Notes: generated from the sequence alone by a model not told the origin. Positions 1-8,897 are shown, counted from the stretch's first letter. The stretch: 64,000 nt of DNA from Opitutus sp. (GCA_024998815.1 JACEUQ010000002.1:380501-444500), one strand, 5' to 3'. Numbers and translations: made by a program.

Positions 1-51
1 CTGACATGAAGCCCGATACGGTTAAATAATGGCGATTTCCCATTGGCGATG

Positions 52-83
52 GAGGCGGCCCAGCCACCTTGGGCCGCCTCTTT
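52..83 (+). terminator. Hairpin, probable terminator of a gene upstream of the window
   Basis: Arms at 52-62 and 70-80 pair perfectly over 11 bp and are followed by only three T. It probably ends a plus-strand gene lying before position 1. A second inverted repeat (96-105 with 123-132, 10 bp, perfect) follows. I see no gene in 1-199. Confidence 0.45.
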
Positions 84-199
84 GAGTCGAGTAGCGAGTG
101 CAGCGAATTGGTATTCCCTAAACGCTGCACTCCCCATGTATCCCCGCCAGTCAACCGCTCAGCGGGGAGGCATTGGCCCACTTGTGAGCCCCGGCCTTT

Positions 200-1507
200 T
201 CAGCCCACCGCTTTGCGCAATACGAACGCCGCAGCGCCGTCGTGGCCGTCAGTCCACGGCTGGCTGATGCGTTTGCTTTCCAGAGTGAAACGCCCGCGCG
301 TTTTTTCTAGGAACGCCTTGAGGACCGAATCGTTCTCCTCGGAATCGAGACTGCAGGTGGAATACACCAGCCGCCCGCCCGGAGCCACCAAACGCGCGGC
401 CGCGCTGAGCATTTCGGCCTGTTGGCAGGCATGCTTGAAAAAGTCCGTGGCCTGCAGGCGCCACTTCACGTCGACGCGGTGGCGCATGACGCCGGTGTTG
501 GAACACGGTACGTCGAGCAGCACGGCGTCGTAGGCCTTGGGCAAGTTGTGCTCCTCGAACACGCCGAGGCGCTCGACCTGCATCACGTCGCCCTGGACCA
601 ACGCCACGTCGCCCTTGGCGCGCGAAAGGTTTTGTGTGAGCCGCTCGATACGCGGACCGGCTAAATCGAGAGCGACCACGCGGCCTGAACCCATCGCATC
701 GGATATCGCCAAACTCTTGCCGCCGGGAGCGGCGCAGGCGTCGAGCACGGTTTCACCAGCCTTAGGGGCAAGCAACTCCACCGCGTGACGGGTAGCGGGG
801 TCTTGCAGGAAAATCACGCCCTCGTTGATCAACGCTTCAACGCGCGACCAGGCCCCCGATTTCACCTCGTAAAAGCCGGCCCAAGGCGTCGCCACAAACA
901 GCGCCGCATCGGCCTCGGCTGGAGCGCCGCCGGCGATACGCCAGCGAGCGTAAACGGGAGCGGGCTTCTGATTCCACTCCAGTAGGGTGCGGGTGGCGGC
1001 GGCGCCGAACTGGGCCAGCCAGCGGCGCACCAGCCATTCGGGGTGAGAGAAATACGCAGCCAGTTCGATAGCTCCAGCGGAGGCAGCTGGCACGGTTTGC
1101 GCAGCCAGAGCGGCGGCGATCTTGCGCACGATGGCGTTGACCATCTTCGCCTCAGGCTGGCTGGCGATAGTCTTGGTTTGCTCAACCGCGTGGTGAACCA
1201 CCCGTGCGGTATGGCCGTCGCCACCGCCTTCAATCAGCTCGTAACCGGCCAGCAGCAGCACGGCTTTGACGATCGGGCGCGGCGGACGCGCCAGCAAGGG
1301 AGTGAAAATCGCCTCGATGCGGCCGAGGTTGCGCACCGCGCCGAAGAGCAAGTGCTGGCAACGCGCGCGTTCGGTGCGGCCAAGGGAGCGCGGCAAGCTA
1401 TCGAGAAGGGCGTCGACGCGCTCCTTGTTTTCGAGCCAGCGCACCAGCAATTCGGCGGAGATCGTCCAAGCATCAACCGGCCCGCTGGGTTTAAAAGGTT
1501 TTGTCAT
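200..1507 (-). CDS. rsmB: 16S rRNA (cytosine-5) methyltransferase, RsmB/Sun type
   Basis: This enzyme transfers a methyl group from SAM to C5 of a cytosine in 16S rRNA. Its 435 residues match the family length. Residues 1-140 look like the NusB-type RNA-binding domain. The Rossmann methyltransferase half has the SAM motif DACAAPGGKS at 257-266, the DVPCS motif (Cys335) and the STCS motif (Cys385). In the E. coli protein the later cysteine attacks the base and the earlier one helps release. The ATG at 1507 keeps the whole NusB-like domain. The gene is divergent from msrB, with 154 bp between the starts. Assignment to RsmB rather than another Nol1/Nop2/Sun member rests on the NusB-like N-terminus. 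Confidence 0.88.
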   Translation of the reverse strand: MTKPFKPSGPVDAWTISAELLVRWLENKERVDALLDSLPRSLGRTERARCQHLLFGAVRNLGRIEAIFTPLLARPPRPIVKAVLLLAGYELIEGGGDGHTARVVHHAVEQTKTIASQPEAKMVNAIVRKIAAALAAQTVPAASAGAIELAAYFSHPEWLVRRWLAQFGAAATRTLLEWNQKPAPVYARWRIAGGAPAEADAALFVATPWAGFYEVKSGAWSRVEALINEGVIFLQDPATRHAVELLAPKAGETVLDACAAPGGKSLAISDAMGSGRVVALDLAGPRIERLTQNLSRAKGDVALVQGDVMQVERLGVFEEHNLPKAYDAVLLDVPCSNTGVMRHRVDVKWRLQATDFFKHACQQAEMLSAAARLVAPGGRLVYSTCSLDSEENDSVLKAFLEKTRGRFTLESKRISQPWTDGHDGAAAFVLRKAVG

Positions 1508-1661
1508 GTGGGAACCAAGCTCGGGGTGCGCGCCTCGCTTGCAAGCTCGAAGCCAAGCGGCGGGTTTGCCTTATGGCATTGCCCACCCAGCTTGGCTCGG
1601 TCTGGGACGACCGCACCCGATTGCGGGAACAAAACATCGCCCCATTACTCTCACCCAAACC

Positions 1662-2294
1662 ATGAAATCGTCCCTGCTTCTGCTTTGCGCCCCGCTGTTA
1701 GCCGCGCATTTTTTCGCCCAAACCACCATGACCAACCTCCACTCAACCGGCGCCGCCACCGATTCATCCACCTGCGTTTCCGCCTGCGGCCTGCCCTCCA
1801 AGGTCATCATCGACATGTCCAAAACCACCGTGCAACGCACCGACGAGGAGTGGAAACAGTTGCTCACGCCGATTCAGTTTAAAGTCGCCCGCCAGCAGGG
1901 CACCGAGCCGCCTTTCTCCAACACCTATTGGAATCACCACGAAGACGGCGTCTATTTCTCGGTTTGCAGCGACACCCCGCTGTTCGACAGTCGCGACAAA
2001 TTCGACAGCGGCACCGGTTGGCCCAGTTTCACCCGGCCCATCGAGCCGCTCTTTATTAAAGAGCAGACCGACGTGAGCTACGGCATGAGCCGCACGGAAG
2101 TGCATGTGGCCAACGACGGCGCCCACCTAGGCCACGTTTTCCCCGACGGCCCCAAGCCCACCGGAAAACGCTACTGCATCAACTCGGCCTCGCTCCGCTT
2201 CATGCCGCGCAAGGAGTACGACACGTGGGTGGCCCAGCATAAAACCACCGCCGCCACCCCCGCACCCGTCAAACCGACCACGGAAAAACCCTAA
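1662..2294 (+). CDS. msrB: Peptide-methionine (R)-S-oxide reductase MsrB, exported
   Basis: It reduces methionine-R-sulfoxide in proteins. The ATG at 1662 gives 210 aa starting with a short hydrophobic signal (KSSLLLLCAPLLAAHFFAQ), so it probably acts outside the cytoplasm. The frame is open further upstream but without MsrB similarity. The core has GTGWPSF, EVHVANDGAHLGHVF and the catalytic-cysteine block RYCINSAS. The CxxC zinc pairs seen in many MsrB are absent: only one Cys (SVCSDTPLF) lies in the first region. The usual GCGWPSF cysteine is Thr here. It is followed 12 bp later by msrA, giving an R-plus-S repair pair. Confidence 0.9.
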   Translation: MKSSLLLLCAPLLAAHFFAQTTMTNLHSTGAATDSSTCVSACGLPSKVIIDMSKTTVQRTDEEWKQLLTPIQFKVARQQGTEPPFSNTYWNHHEDGVYFSVCSDTPLFDSRDKFDSGTGWPSFTRPIEPLFIKEQTDVSYGMSRTEVHVANDGAHLGHVFPDGPKPTGKRYCINSASLRFMPRKEYDTWVAQHKTTAATPAPVKPTTEKP

Positions 2295-2306
2295 CCCACC
2301 ACCGTT

Positions 2307-2888
2307 ATGCGCCTGCCCCTACTTCTTGCTGCCTTCAGCCTCGCCCAACTCGCCGCGCCCACGGGCCGGGCCGACTCTCTGGTTCTGGGCGGCGGCTGTT
2401 TTTGGTGCCTCGATGCCACCTACAAACTCAAGGGGGGCGTGACGACGGTGACCTGCGGTTATGCCGGCGGCACTTTGGAGAACCCGACCTATGCCCAAAT
2501 CGGTCGTGGTGACACCGGTCACGCCGAGGTGGTCAAAATCGACTACGACCCGGCTCAAATCACGCTTGCGGAGCTGCTCGGATTTTTCTGGAAAGTCCAC
2601 AACCCCACGCAGGTGGGCGGCCAGGGCAACGACCACGGCAGCCAGTACCGCTCGATTATCCTCTACGCGGACGCCGCGCAAAAAGCCGCCGCCGAACAAG
2701 CCCGCGCGCAAGCCGCCGCCACCTTCACCCAACCCATCACCACGGAGATCGTGCCGCTCGTGCGCTTCTGGCCGGCCGAGGATTACCACCAGGACTACTT
2801 CGCCAAAAACCCGAATGCGGGCTATTGCACCTACGTGATCAAGCCCAAGGTGGATAAACTCAAAAAAGGCCTCGCACCCCGACCCTGA
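2307..2888 (+). CDS. msrA: Peptide-methionine (S)-S-oxide reductase MsrA, exported
   Basis: It reduces methionine-S-sulfoxide. The 193 aa begin with a signal-like segment (RLPLLLAAFSLAQLAAPTGRA). The catalytic motif GGGCFWC follows at about residue 30, then GYAGG, GHAEVV and DHGSQYRS typical of MsrA. It lies 12 bp after msrB and very likely shares its transcript. A strong terminator follows at 2919. The signal peptides on both proteins suggest periplasmic repair of oxidised proteins. Confidence 0.92.
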   Translation: MRLPLLLAAFSLAQLAAPTGRADSLVLGGGCFWCLDATYKLKGGVTTVTCGYAGGTLENPTYAQIGRGDTGHAEVVKIDYDPAQITLAELLGFFWKVHNPTQVGGQGNDHGSQYRSIILYADAAQKAAAEQARAQAAATFTQPITTEIVPLVRFWPAEDYHQDYFAKNPNAGYCTYVIKPKVDKLKKGLAPRP

Positions 2889-2918
2889 AGCAAAGCGATA
2901 CTGGATTTTCATGCAAAG

Positions 2919-2948
2919 GGCCCGCTCCACCGAGCGGGCCTTTTTTTT
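2919..2948 (+). terminator. Rho-independent terminator after msrBA
   Basis: Arms 2919-2927 and 2932-2940 pair perfectly over 9 bp with a 4-nt loop, followed by eight T (2941-2948). Confidence 0.92.
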
Positions 2949-2981
2949 ACCCCTTATGGAGCCCCCGCAAAAACCCACTGA

Positions 2982-3011
2982 TTGACAGAACCGCATCGCA
3001 TGCGTTCTACT
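2982..3011 (+). promoter_or_regulatory. Predicted sigma-70 type promoter of the greA-like gene
   Basis: A perfect TTGACA (2982-2987) is followed after 18 bp by TCTACT (3006-3011), which matches 4 of 6 bases of TATAAT. The start codon is at 3041, so the leader would be about 25 nt. Inferred from sequence only. Confidence 0.55.
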
Positions 3012-3040
3012 CACCAATTCACGACTCGAATAACCTATTT

Positions 3041-4888
3041 ATGAACTCGGAAGCCGTCTCTGCGCTCATCGCCAAAAATCCCCTGCTCAAGGCCTCCAAA
3101 GCCCAACTCGAAGCCATGGAACCCGGTTCCTACGGCATCCATCGCAGTTGGGGTTTCGGCCAGATCAAGTCCTATGACGAGTCTTCACAAAAGCTCATCA
3201 TCGACTTCAACAACAAGAAGGGCCACCCGATGGACCCTGCGTTCTGCATTGGCACGCTCCAGATCCTCCCCGCCAACCACCTTCTGGTTCGCAAGCAGAC
3301 TGAGCCCTCCGCCATCACCAAGCTGATCGCCGAGGATCCCGCACAGTTGCTGGTGGACGGTCTTCAGGCCTACCCCAATAACGCCGCCACCGCCATCGAG
3401 ATTGAAATCACCCTCGCCCAAGTCGTCGGCGAAGAAAAATTCAAAAAATGGTGGTCCGCCGCCAAGAAGGCCATCGCCAAGGACCCTCGTATTGCCGTTC
3501 CCGCCAAGAAGACCGAGTGCTACGTGCTGCGCGAAGTCCCCGTTTCCGCCGAAGACGAAATCATTGAGCAGTTCAACGCCACCCGTTCGGCCCGTCGCCG
3601 TATCGCCTTGGCCGAAGATCTGGTCGCCGCCTCCGGTTCCAAAGAGGTCAAGGGCGACCTCAATGTCATCCTCGCCGGTCTCACCGAGTCGGTTAAAGAG
3701 TCCAACCAGCTCGACACAGCCGAGCGTCTGTATGGCGCCTTCGTGCGCGATGCCCTCGCCAAACAGGTCGGCGTCGATCCCGCCACCCTCGTTCCGTCGC
3801 AGGCCGAACTGATCGGCAACACCCGCGACTTGGTTTCCATTGCTGAGAAGATCCCGGTTCAGTTCCAAGGCCGCTTCCTCGATCTCGTCAAGGACACCCA
3901 CCCGATCGAATATCGCGACGCCGCCTTTACGCTCCTCAAGACTTCGCAAGGCAAGTTCACCACCGAATGCATCAACTTCCTCGTTGAGCACGGCCACTCC
4001 GACGAGCTCGCCGCCTCACTCAAGCGTTGGCAGATCGAGCAGAATCTGCGCGCGCCCGTCCTCCTGTGGATCGTCAAGAACCGCCACTCGAAGAAGTTCG
4101 CCAAACTGCTCAACGACCTGATCACCCCGCGCTTGCTCAGCGCCGTGTTCTTCGCAATCGACTACGAGGCGCTGCAAGCCGCTAGCGCCCGTCGTATCCC
4201 GCTCGGTGATATCCTCTCCGAGGATACCGATCTGATCGCCGACCTGCTTTCCACCGCCGATCCTGAGACAGCCCGCGATCTGGCCAACGCGCTCATGCTC
4301 AATCAGGGCTTCGAGGAGCTGACCAAGAAGTCCCTGCTCGCCCGCTTCATCAAGATATTCCCCGGCATTCAGTCCATCGTGGCTAAGGACGCGGAGTCCA
4401 CCGAGGAGCAGATCCTCGTTTCCCGCGAGAGCTACGAGATCAAGCGCGTCGAGTACGAGACCATCGTCTCCAAGAAGATCCCGGAAAACTCCAAGGCCAT
4501 CGCCACCGCCCGCGAGCACGGCGACTTGAAGGAAAACTCCGAATACAAGATGGCCAAACAGGACCAAACGATCCTCATGGCGCAGAAGTCCCAGCTGGAG
4601 CGCGAACTCAGCCGCGCCCGCATCACCGACTTCAAGGAAGCCACCGTTGAGCAGGTCAGCGTGGGCAGCGTGATCGAGGTCTCGGTGACCTCCACGGGCA
4701 AGACCGCCAAGTACACGCTACTCGGCGCCTGGGACAGCGTTCCAGAGAAGAACATCCTCGCCTACAAGACCCCGCTCGGCCTCGGCTTGCTGGGCAAAAA
4801 AGTCGGCGACAGCGTCAAGGTAAAGATCGGTACCTCCGAGGAAACCTACACCCTCAAGTCCATCGGTCGCTACATCGACAGCCGCTAA
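3041..4888 (+). CDS. greA: GreA/GreB-type transcript cleavage factor with a long N-terminal domain
   Basis: The last ~160 of 615 residues are a complete GreA: an N-terminal coiled coil with the tip region AREHGDLKENSEY, whose acidic residues reach the RNA polymerase active site to stimulate cleavage of backtracked RNA, and a C-terminal FKBP-like domain (TPLGLGLLGKKVGD). Ordinary GreA has ~158 residues. The ~450-residue N-terminal part has no motif I can name. It begins with a small beta-rich segment (SYGIHRSWGFGQI, residues 28-40), then long helical stretches. Chlamydiae also have a GreA fused to a large unknown domain, so this supports a PVC lineage. It is a monocistronic unit with its own promoter and terminator. 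Confidence 0.85.
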   Translation: MNSEAVSALIAKNPLLKASKAQLEAMEPGSYGIHRSWGFGQIKSYDESSQKLIIDFNNKKGHPMDPAFCIGTLQILPANHLLVRKQTEPSAITKLIAEDPAQLLVDGLQAYPNNAATAIEIEITLAQVVGEEKFKKWWSAAKKAIAKDPRIAVPAKKTECYVLREVPVSAEDEIIEQFNATRSARRRIALAEDLVAASGSKEVKGDLNVILAGLTESVKESNQLDTAERLYGAFVRDALAKQVGVDPATLVPSQAELIGNTRDLVSIAEKIPVQFQGRFLDLVKDTHPIEYRDAAFTLLKTSQGKFTTECINFLVEHGHSDELAASLKRWQIEQNLRAPVLLWIVKNRHSKKFAKLLNDLITPRLLSAVFFAIDYEALQAASARRIPLGDILSEDTDLIADLLSTADPETARDLANALMLNQGFEELTKKSLLARFIKIFPGIQSIVAKDAESTEEQILVSRESYEIKRVEYETIVSKKIPENSKAIATAREHGDLKENSEYKMAKQDQTILMAQKSQLERELSRARITDFKEATVEQVSVGSVIEVSVTSTGKTAKYTLLGAWDSVPEKNILAYKTPLGLGLLGKKVGDSVKVKIGTSEETYTLKSIGRYIDSR

Positions 4889-4912
4889 TCCGGCCATCGT
4901 TTCGCACGCGCT

Positions 4913-4946
4913 AAAAAAAAGGCCGTCTTCACAGGCGGCCTTTTTT
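4913..4946. terminator. Bidirectional terminator between greA and tsaD
   Basis: Arms 4921-4927 and 4934-4940 pair over 7 bp (one G-T), with T6 on the plus side and A8 (4913-4920) on the other. It can therefore stop both greA and the convergent tsaD transcript. Confidence 0.85.
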
Positions 4947-4982
4947 GCGTCCATTCGGCCCAATCCGATATAGCTCCGTTGC

Positions 4983-5063
4983 CGAAAAGTAGCGCAGACT
5001 TCCAGTCTGCCCCGAGCCATTACCGCCGAATCAAAGCAGACTGGAAGTCTGCGCTACTTTTCG
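4983..5063. repeat. Long perfect intergenic inverted repeat
   Basis: Arms 4983-5010 and 5036-5063 are perfect reverse complements over 28 bp with a 25-bp spacer. Each arm contains its own small palindrome (GCAGACT-TCC-AGTCTGC), so it can form a cruciform or cloverleaf. It lies between the greA terminator and the tsaD stop. Confidence 0.92.
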
Positions 5064-5078
5064 AACCGCTCACCGCAT

Positions 5079-6110
5079 TCAACCCAACGCCAATCCGGGC
5101 TCAATGCACAGCAAGCCCAGAGGCTCAACCGGCTGCACCGTCGGATCAACCCAAGCCGCAAAGGCGATCATACCCGCGTTGTCGCCGGTGTGCTTGGGCT
5201 GCGCCGCCAGCAGCGGAATCCCGTCGGCTTTCGCCACTCGGCCCAGCGCGGCGCGCAACGTCTGGTTGTTGGCCACTCCGCCGGACAAACCTAGGCTGCG
5301 GAAGGACTCACGCGCCAACGCCAGCGTCGTCTTACGTACCAACGCATCCACCACCGCCTGCTGGTAACTCGCGCACAAGTCGTCCATGCGCGACTCAACC
5401 TCAGCCGGCGTCATCTTTTCCAACTGGTAACGCAGGCTCGTTTTGAGCCCTGAAAAGCTAAAGTCGAGGTCGCTGCGTGGGCCGATTCCACGCGGAAAAT
5501 CAAACGCCGCCGGGTTGCCGCGCAGCGCGCGTTGTTCAATCAGCGGACCGCCCGGGTAGCCGAGCCCGAGCAGCTTGGCGCCCTTGTCGAGCGCCTCGCC
5601 CGCCGCGTCATCCTTGGTCGAGGAAACCACTTGGATACGCCTCGCCCGATCCAAGGTGAACAACAGCGTATTACCCCCGGAAACCACCAGCCCGAGGTGC
5701 GGCAACAACGCCTCCATGCGGGCGGAAAATTCCGCCGGTGCCTCCGCGTGCACGCCGATGAACGGCGAAAAAACGTGGCCGCGCAAATGGTTCACCGCGA
5801 GCAGCGGCACACGGCACGCCAACGCAAGGGACTTCGCCGCCGCCACGCCAATCGCCAGACATCCCGCCAAGCCCGGACCCTGGGTAACGGCCACCTGCGT
5901 GATGCGGTCAAAGCCGGCCGACTCCCGCACGCGCTCAAGCAGCGGGCCGAGGTTGCGCAGGTGTTCGCGGGTCGCCAGGTCGGGCACCACGCCACCGTAA
6001 CGGCCGTGAAGCGCGATCTGACTGTGAATCCACTCGCCCATCAAACCGGTGGTGGGGTCAAACAAGGCGACGGCGGTTTCGTCGCAGGAACTTTCTATGG
6101 CGAGGATCAT
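5079..6110 (-). CDS. tsaD: tRNA N6-adenosine threonylcarbamoyltransferase TsaD
   Basis: TsaD transfers the threonylcarbamoyl group to A37 of tRNAs that read ANN codons, together with TsaB, TsaE and TsaC, which are not in this window. The 343 aa are of normal length. The ASKHA-fold signature IESSCDETA is at the N-terminus. The metal-binding HxxxH is seen as NHLRGH, and VSGGNT and SGGVANN follow. The start ATG overlaps the stop of ctpA by 4 bp, so the two are translationally coupled although functionally unrelated. Confidence 0.93.
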   Translation of the reverse strand: MILAIESSCDETAVALFDPTTGLMGEWIHSQIALHGRYGGVVPDLATREHLRNLGPLLERVRESAGFDRITQVAVTQGPGLAGCLAIGVAAAKSLALACRVPLLAVNHLRGHVFSPFIGVHAEAPAEFSARMEALLPHLGLVVSGGNTLLFTLDRARRIQVVSSTKDDAAGEALDKGAKLLGLGYPGGPLIEQRALRGNPAAFDFPRGIGPRSDLDFSFSGLKTSLRYQLEKMTPAEVESRMDDLCASYQQAVVDALVRKTTLALARESFRSLGLSGGVANNQTLRAALGRVAKADGIPLLAAQPKHTGDNAGMIAFAAWVDPTVQPVEPLGLLCIEPGLALG

Positions 6111-7411
6111 GGTTTTTTGGCTGCAAGCGGCGCGGCGGCGGGCCGGTCACCGCGGATTTCTAAAAGGATGGAGGCCTGGAGCACGGCAACTGCGGCGTCC
6201 AACTGGCGATCGGGCGTGCGTTCGATACTGAAACGCTCCTTGAACTCCACAGGATCCACCACGTCGTCGCGCGAACGCTGGATGCGTGCGCTGTCATCCT
6301 CGACGCTCGACATGACCACTTCCACGTCGGGAACGACGCCCTTTTCGTGGAGCGTTACCCCGCTCGGTGTGTAGTAACGTGCAGTGGTGAGCCGCAGTCC
6401 CTCGCCTTGGCGCAGCGGCAGGATGGTTTGCACGGAGCCCTTGCCGAAGGAACGCTCGCCAACGACCACGGCGCGGCGCGTGTCCTTGAGTGCACCGGAG
6501 ACGATTTCGGCAGCACTGGCGCTACCGCCGTTGATCAACACGGCCAGCGGCAGCGTCAAAGGGGCCTCGGGCGCGGTGGCACGGTACTCGTCGCGGTCCT
6601 GTGTTTTGCGCCCCTGCGTGTAGACGATCAATTCGCCCTTGGTAAAAAACGGCTCGGCCACCTCGACCGCCGCCGTGAGCAGCCCGCCCGGGTTATCGCG
6701 CAGATCGATGATGAGCGCACGCATGCCCTGGGCGTTCAGCGTATTCAAAGCCCCGATAAATTCCTCACTGGTGCGCTCGCCAAATTGGGTGATCTCCAAA
6801 TACCCGATACCGTCGGGGCGCAGGTGCACCTCGCGCACGCTCTCCACCTTGATGCGCTCGCGCTTCAGCGTTACCTCGAAGTCCTTGGACGTCGACGGGC
6901 GCGTGAACCCAACCCGCACCTGCGTTCCGGGTTTGCCGCGCAACCGGCCGATCACCTCGTCGAGAGCCGGCTTTTCCAGCTTCACCCCGTCGACACTTAA
7001 AAAAACGTCGCCGCGCAGGATGCCCGCCTTGGCCCCCGGAGTGCCGGCGATGGGCGCGATGACCACGACCTTGCCGTTGCGCATCTCAACCTGAACGCCG
7101 ATGCCGCCGAACTCGCTGCTGATGTCCTCCTCCAGCTTTTTGTAGTCACGCGCGTTCATGTACTCGGAATGCGGATCCAGCGAATCGAGCATCCCGCGCA
7201 GCGCCGCCTCGGTTAACTTGGGAAAGGCCACCTTGTCGGCGTCCACGTAGTTATCGTTGACCGCGCTGAGCACCTCGCGGACGTAGCGGGATGATTGATC
7301 GAGCTCGCGATTGGGCCAAAAACCCCAGGCCGCAGCCACCCGCGCCGAGCCCACGGAGAGCAAGGCGCCGAGCAACACGCCGGCGGCGATCACGAGAATG
7401 CGTTTGAGCAT
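6107..7411 (-). CDS. ctpA: Carboxy-terminal processing protease, S41 family (CtpA type)
   Basis: This is a serine protease of the cell envelope that trims or degrades proteins from their C-termini. With the ATG at 7411 it has 434 aa and starts with a membrane anchor/signal (LKRILVIAAGVLLGALL). The PDZ domain spans about residues 100-145 (GGIGVQV to GDVFLSVDG). The catalytic Ser lies in GGSASAAE (about 296-302) and the Lys in FGKGS (Lys324). An in-frame ATG at 7537 would add 42 mostly charged residues but overlaps the divergent gene at 7446, so I prefer 7411. Its stop overlaps the tsaD start. Confidence 0.88.
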   Translation of the reverse strand: MLKRILVIAAGVLLGALLSVGSARVAAAWGFWPNRELDQSSRYVREVLSAVNDNYVDADKVAFPKLTEAALRGMLDSLDPHSEYMNARDYKKLEEDISSEFGGIGVQVEMRNGKVVVIAPIAGTPGAKAGILRGDVFLSVDGVKLEKPALDEVIGRLRGKPGTQVRVGFTRPSTSKDFEVTLKRERIKVESVREVHLRPDGIGYLEITQFGERTSEEFIGALNTLNAQGMRALIIDLRDNPGGLLTAAVEVAEPFFTKGELIVYTQGRKTQDRDEYRATAPEAPLTLPLAVLINGGSASAAEIVSGALKDTRRAVVVGERSFGKGSVQTILPLRQGEGLRLTTARYYTPSGVTLHEKGVVPDVEVVMSSVEDDSARIQRSRDDVVDPVEFKERFSIERTPDRQLDAAVAVLQASILLEIRGDRPAAAPLAAKKP

Positions 7412-7445
7412 CTTCGGGACTGTGGCCAACTCATCGACTTTGTAA

Positions 7446-8426
7446 ATGGGATCATCCGCCACGACTTCACCTGCCTTCGCCGCCGCCTTTCTTGCCCGCT
7501 CCGGGCCCGACGGAGTCCTGTCGTTCGCCGATTTCATGGAGCTGGCGCTCTACCACCCGCAGCTCGGCTATTACCGGCAGGATCGCACGCGTGTCGGTTA
7601 TGCACCCGGCACGGACTTCTACACGGCCAGCTCCTCGGGGCCGGTCTTTGGCGAGATGGTCGCGGCGGCGTGCGTTGCGCTCCTTGGCGGAGAAGCTCGG
7701 GCCCGTGAGCACGCGTTCGTGGAAATCGGCGCGGAAGCCGGTGCCGGAGTGCTGGCGGGAGTCGCCCACCCCTTCGCCTCGGCGCGAACCGTGCGCGTGG
7801 GAGAGGCGCAACAACTCGCCGGGCCCTGCGTGGTGTTCTCCAACGAACTCTTCGATGCCCAGCCCCTACGCCGTTTTATACGTCGCGGTGAAACCTGGCG
7901 TGAACTCGGCGTGCAGTTGCGCGGCGACCAGTTGCACGAAATCGAGCTGGCCGAGACCAACGCGTCTTGGCTCCCGCCCGATGCCAGCGAGGGCAACGTC
8001 TTTGACGCGCCCCGTGCCGCGGCCGAACTCGCCACCGCTATCGCCGCGCAACCGTGGACGGGCCTCTTCGTGGCCTTCGACTACGGCAAATCCTTCGCCG
8101 AGCTGGCCACCGCCACGCCGGCGGGGACGGCGCGCGCGTATTTCCAGCACACTCAATCCAACGAACTGCTTGCACGAGCCGGGGAGCAGGATCTCACCGG
8201 ACACGTCTGCTGGGATTGGTTGCAGGCCGCGCTGGACACGGCGGGCTGCACCGGCAGTCGAGTGGAGTCCCAAGAGGCGTTTTTCATTCATCACGCTGGA
8301 GCGTTTCTCGCTCACGCGATGGCGGCGGAAGCCACGCGCGTGAGCCCGCGCAAACTCGCGCTGCTGCAGCTGCTGCATCCCTCGCATTTAGGCCAAAAAT
8401 TCCAGGTGCTGCACGCTAGACGATAG
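7446..8426 (+). CDS. SAM-dependent methyltransferase, MidA/NDUFAF7 family (DUF185)
   Basis: The family includes mitochondrial NDUFAF7, which methylates an arginine of a complex I subunit. The bacterial substrate is not established. The 326 aa contain the family opening (MELALYHPQLGYY, PGTDFYTAS), the SAM region VEIGAEAGAGVL at about 98-109 and the conserved NELFDAQPLRRF at 134-145. The start is uncertain: ATG 7446 is only 34 bp from the divergent ctpA start, so the promoters must overlap the coding starts. Confidence 0.8.
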   Translation: MGSSATTSPAFAAAFLARSGPDGVLSFADFMELALYHPQLGYYRQDRTRVGYAPGTDFYTASSSGPVFGEMVAAACVALLGGEARAREHAFVEIGAEAGAGVLAGVAHPFASARTVRVGEAQQLAGPCVVFSNELFDAQPLRRFIRRGETWRELGVQLRGDQLHEIELAETNASWLPPDASEGNVFDAPRAAAELATAIAAQPWTGLFVAFDYGKSFAELATATPAGTARAYFQHTQSNELLARAGEQDLTGHVCWDWLQAALDTAGCTGSRVESQEAFFIHHAGAFLAHAMAAEATRVSPRKLALLQLLHPSHLGQKFQVLHARR

Positions 8427-8607
8427 GCAGGAACCACTACGCCAGTTAGCGATCCAGCCAGAGGGACTGCCGACTGATACGTGGACTACTTCTGGCTATG
8501 CGGTCGGCTTCTTTACGCCCTCCCGGAAGTTTCGAAAAAGGACTGAACTTTGCCCTTGCTTCGGACTGGCTCCGACTTTTACCTGTGACCCTTTAACAAC
8601 CTTTTAT

Positions 8608-8838
8608 ATGGCTAGAATCTGCGCAATCACCGGCAAACGTCCCACCGTGGGATCCATCATTCACCGCAAGGGTCAGTCGAAGAAAAGCGGCGGCATCGGC
8701 ACGCACATCACCTCGATCACCTCCCGTAAGTTCCGTCCGAACTTGCAAAAGATCCGCATCCGGACCGCCAATGGCGGCACCAAGCGCGTTCTCGTTTCGG
8801 TCAAGGCCATCAAGGCCGGCCTCGTCGAGAAGGTCTAA
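8608..8838 (+). CDS. rpmB: 50S ribosomal protein L28
   Basis: A small basic ribosomal protein of 76 aa. It begins ARICAITGKRP, the typical L28 opening, and carries NLQKIRI and ANGGTKRVLVS. The CxxC zinc pairs found in some L28 are absent: only Cys5 is present. It is a single-gene unit with a 180-bp leader in which I see no clear regulatory element, and a strong terminator. No Shine-Dalgarno sequence precedes the ATG. Confidence 0.95.
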   Translation: MARICAITGKRPTVGSIIHRKGQSKKSGGIGTHITSITSRKFRPNLQKIRIRTANGGTKRVLVSVKAIKAGLVEKV

Positions 8839-8866
8839 GCCCACCGGCTAAAACCTCCTTGCTTAA

Positions 8867-8897
8867 AACCCGCGACCTTCCGGTCGCGGGTTTTTTT
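8867..8897 (+). terminator. Rho-independent terminator of rpmB
   Basis: Arms 8867-8877 and 8882-8892 form an 11-bp perfect stem with a 4-nt loop ending in a run of T to 8897. Confidence 0.95.

Noticed and set aside
8427-8607. A riboswitch or tRNA before rpmB
   Set aside because: No cloverleaf and no conserved riboswitch core could be drawn. Only weak hairpins are present.
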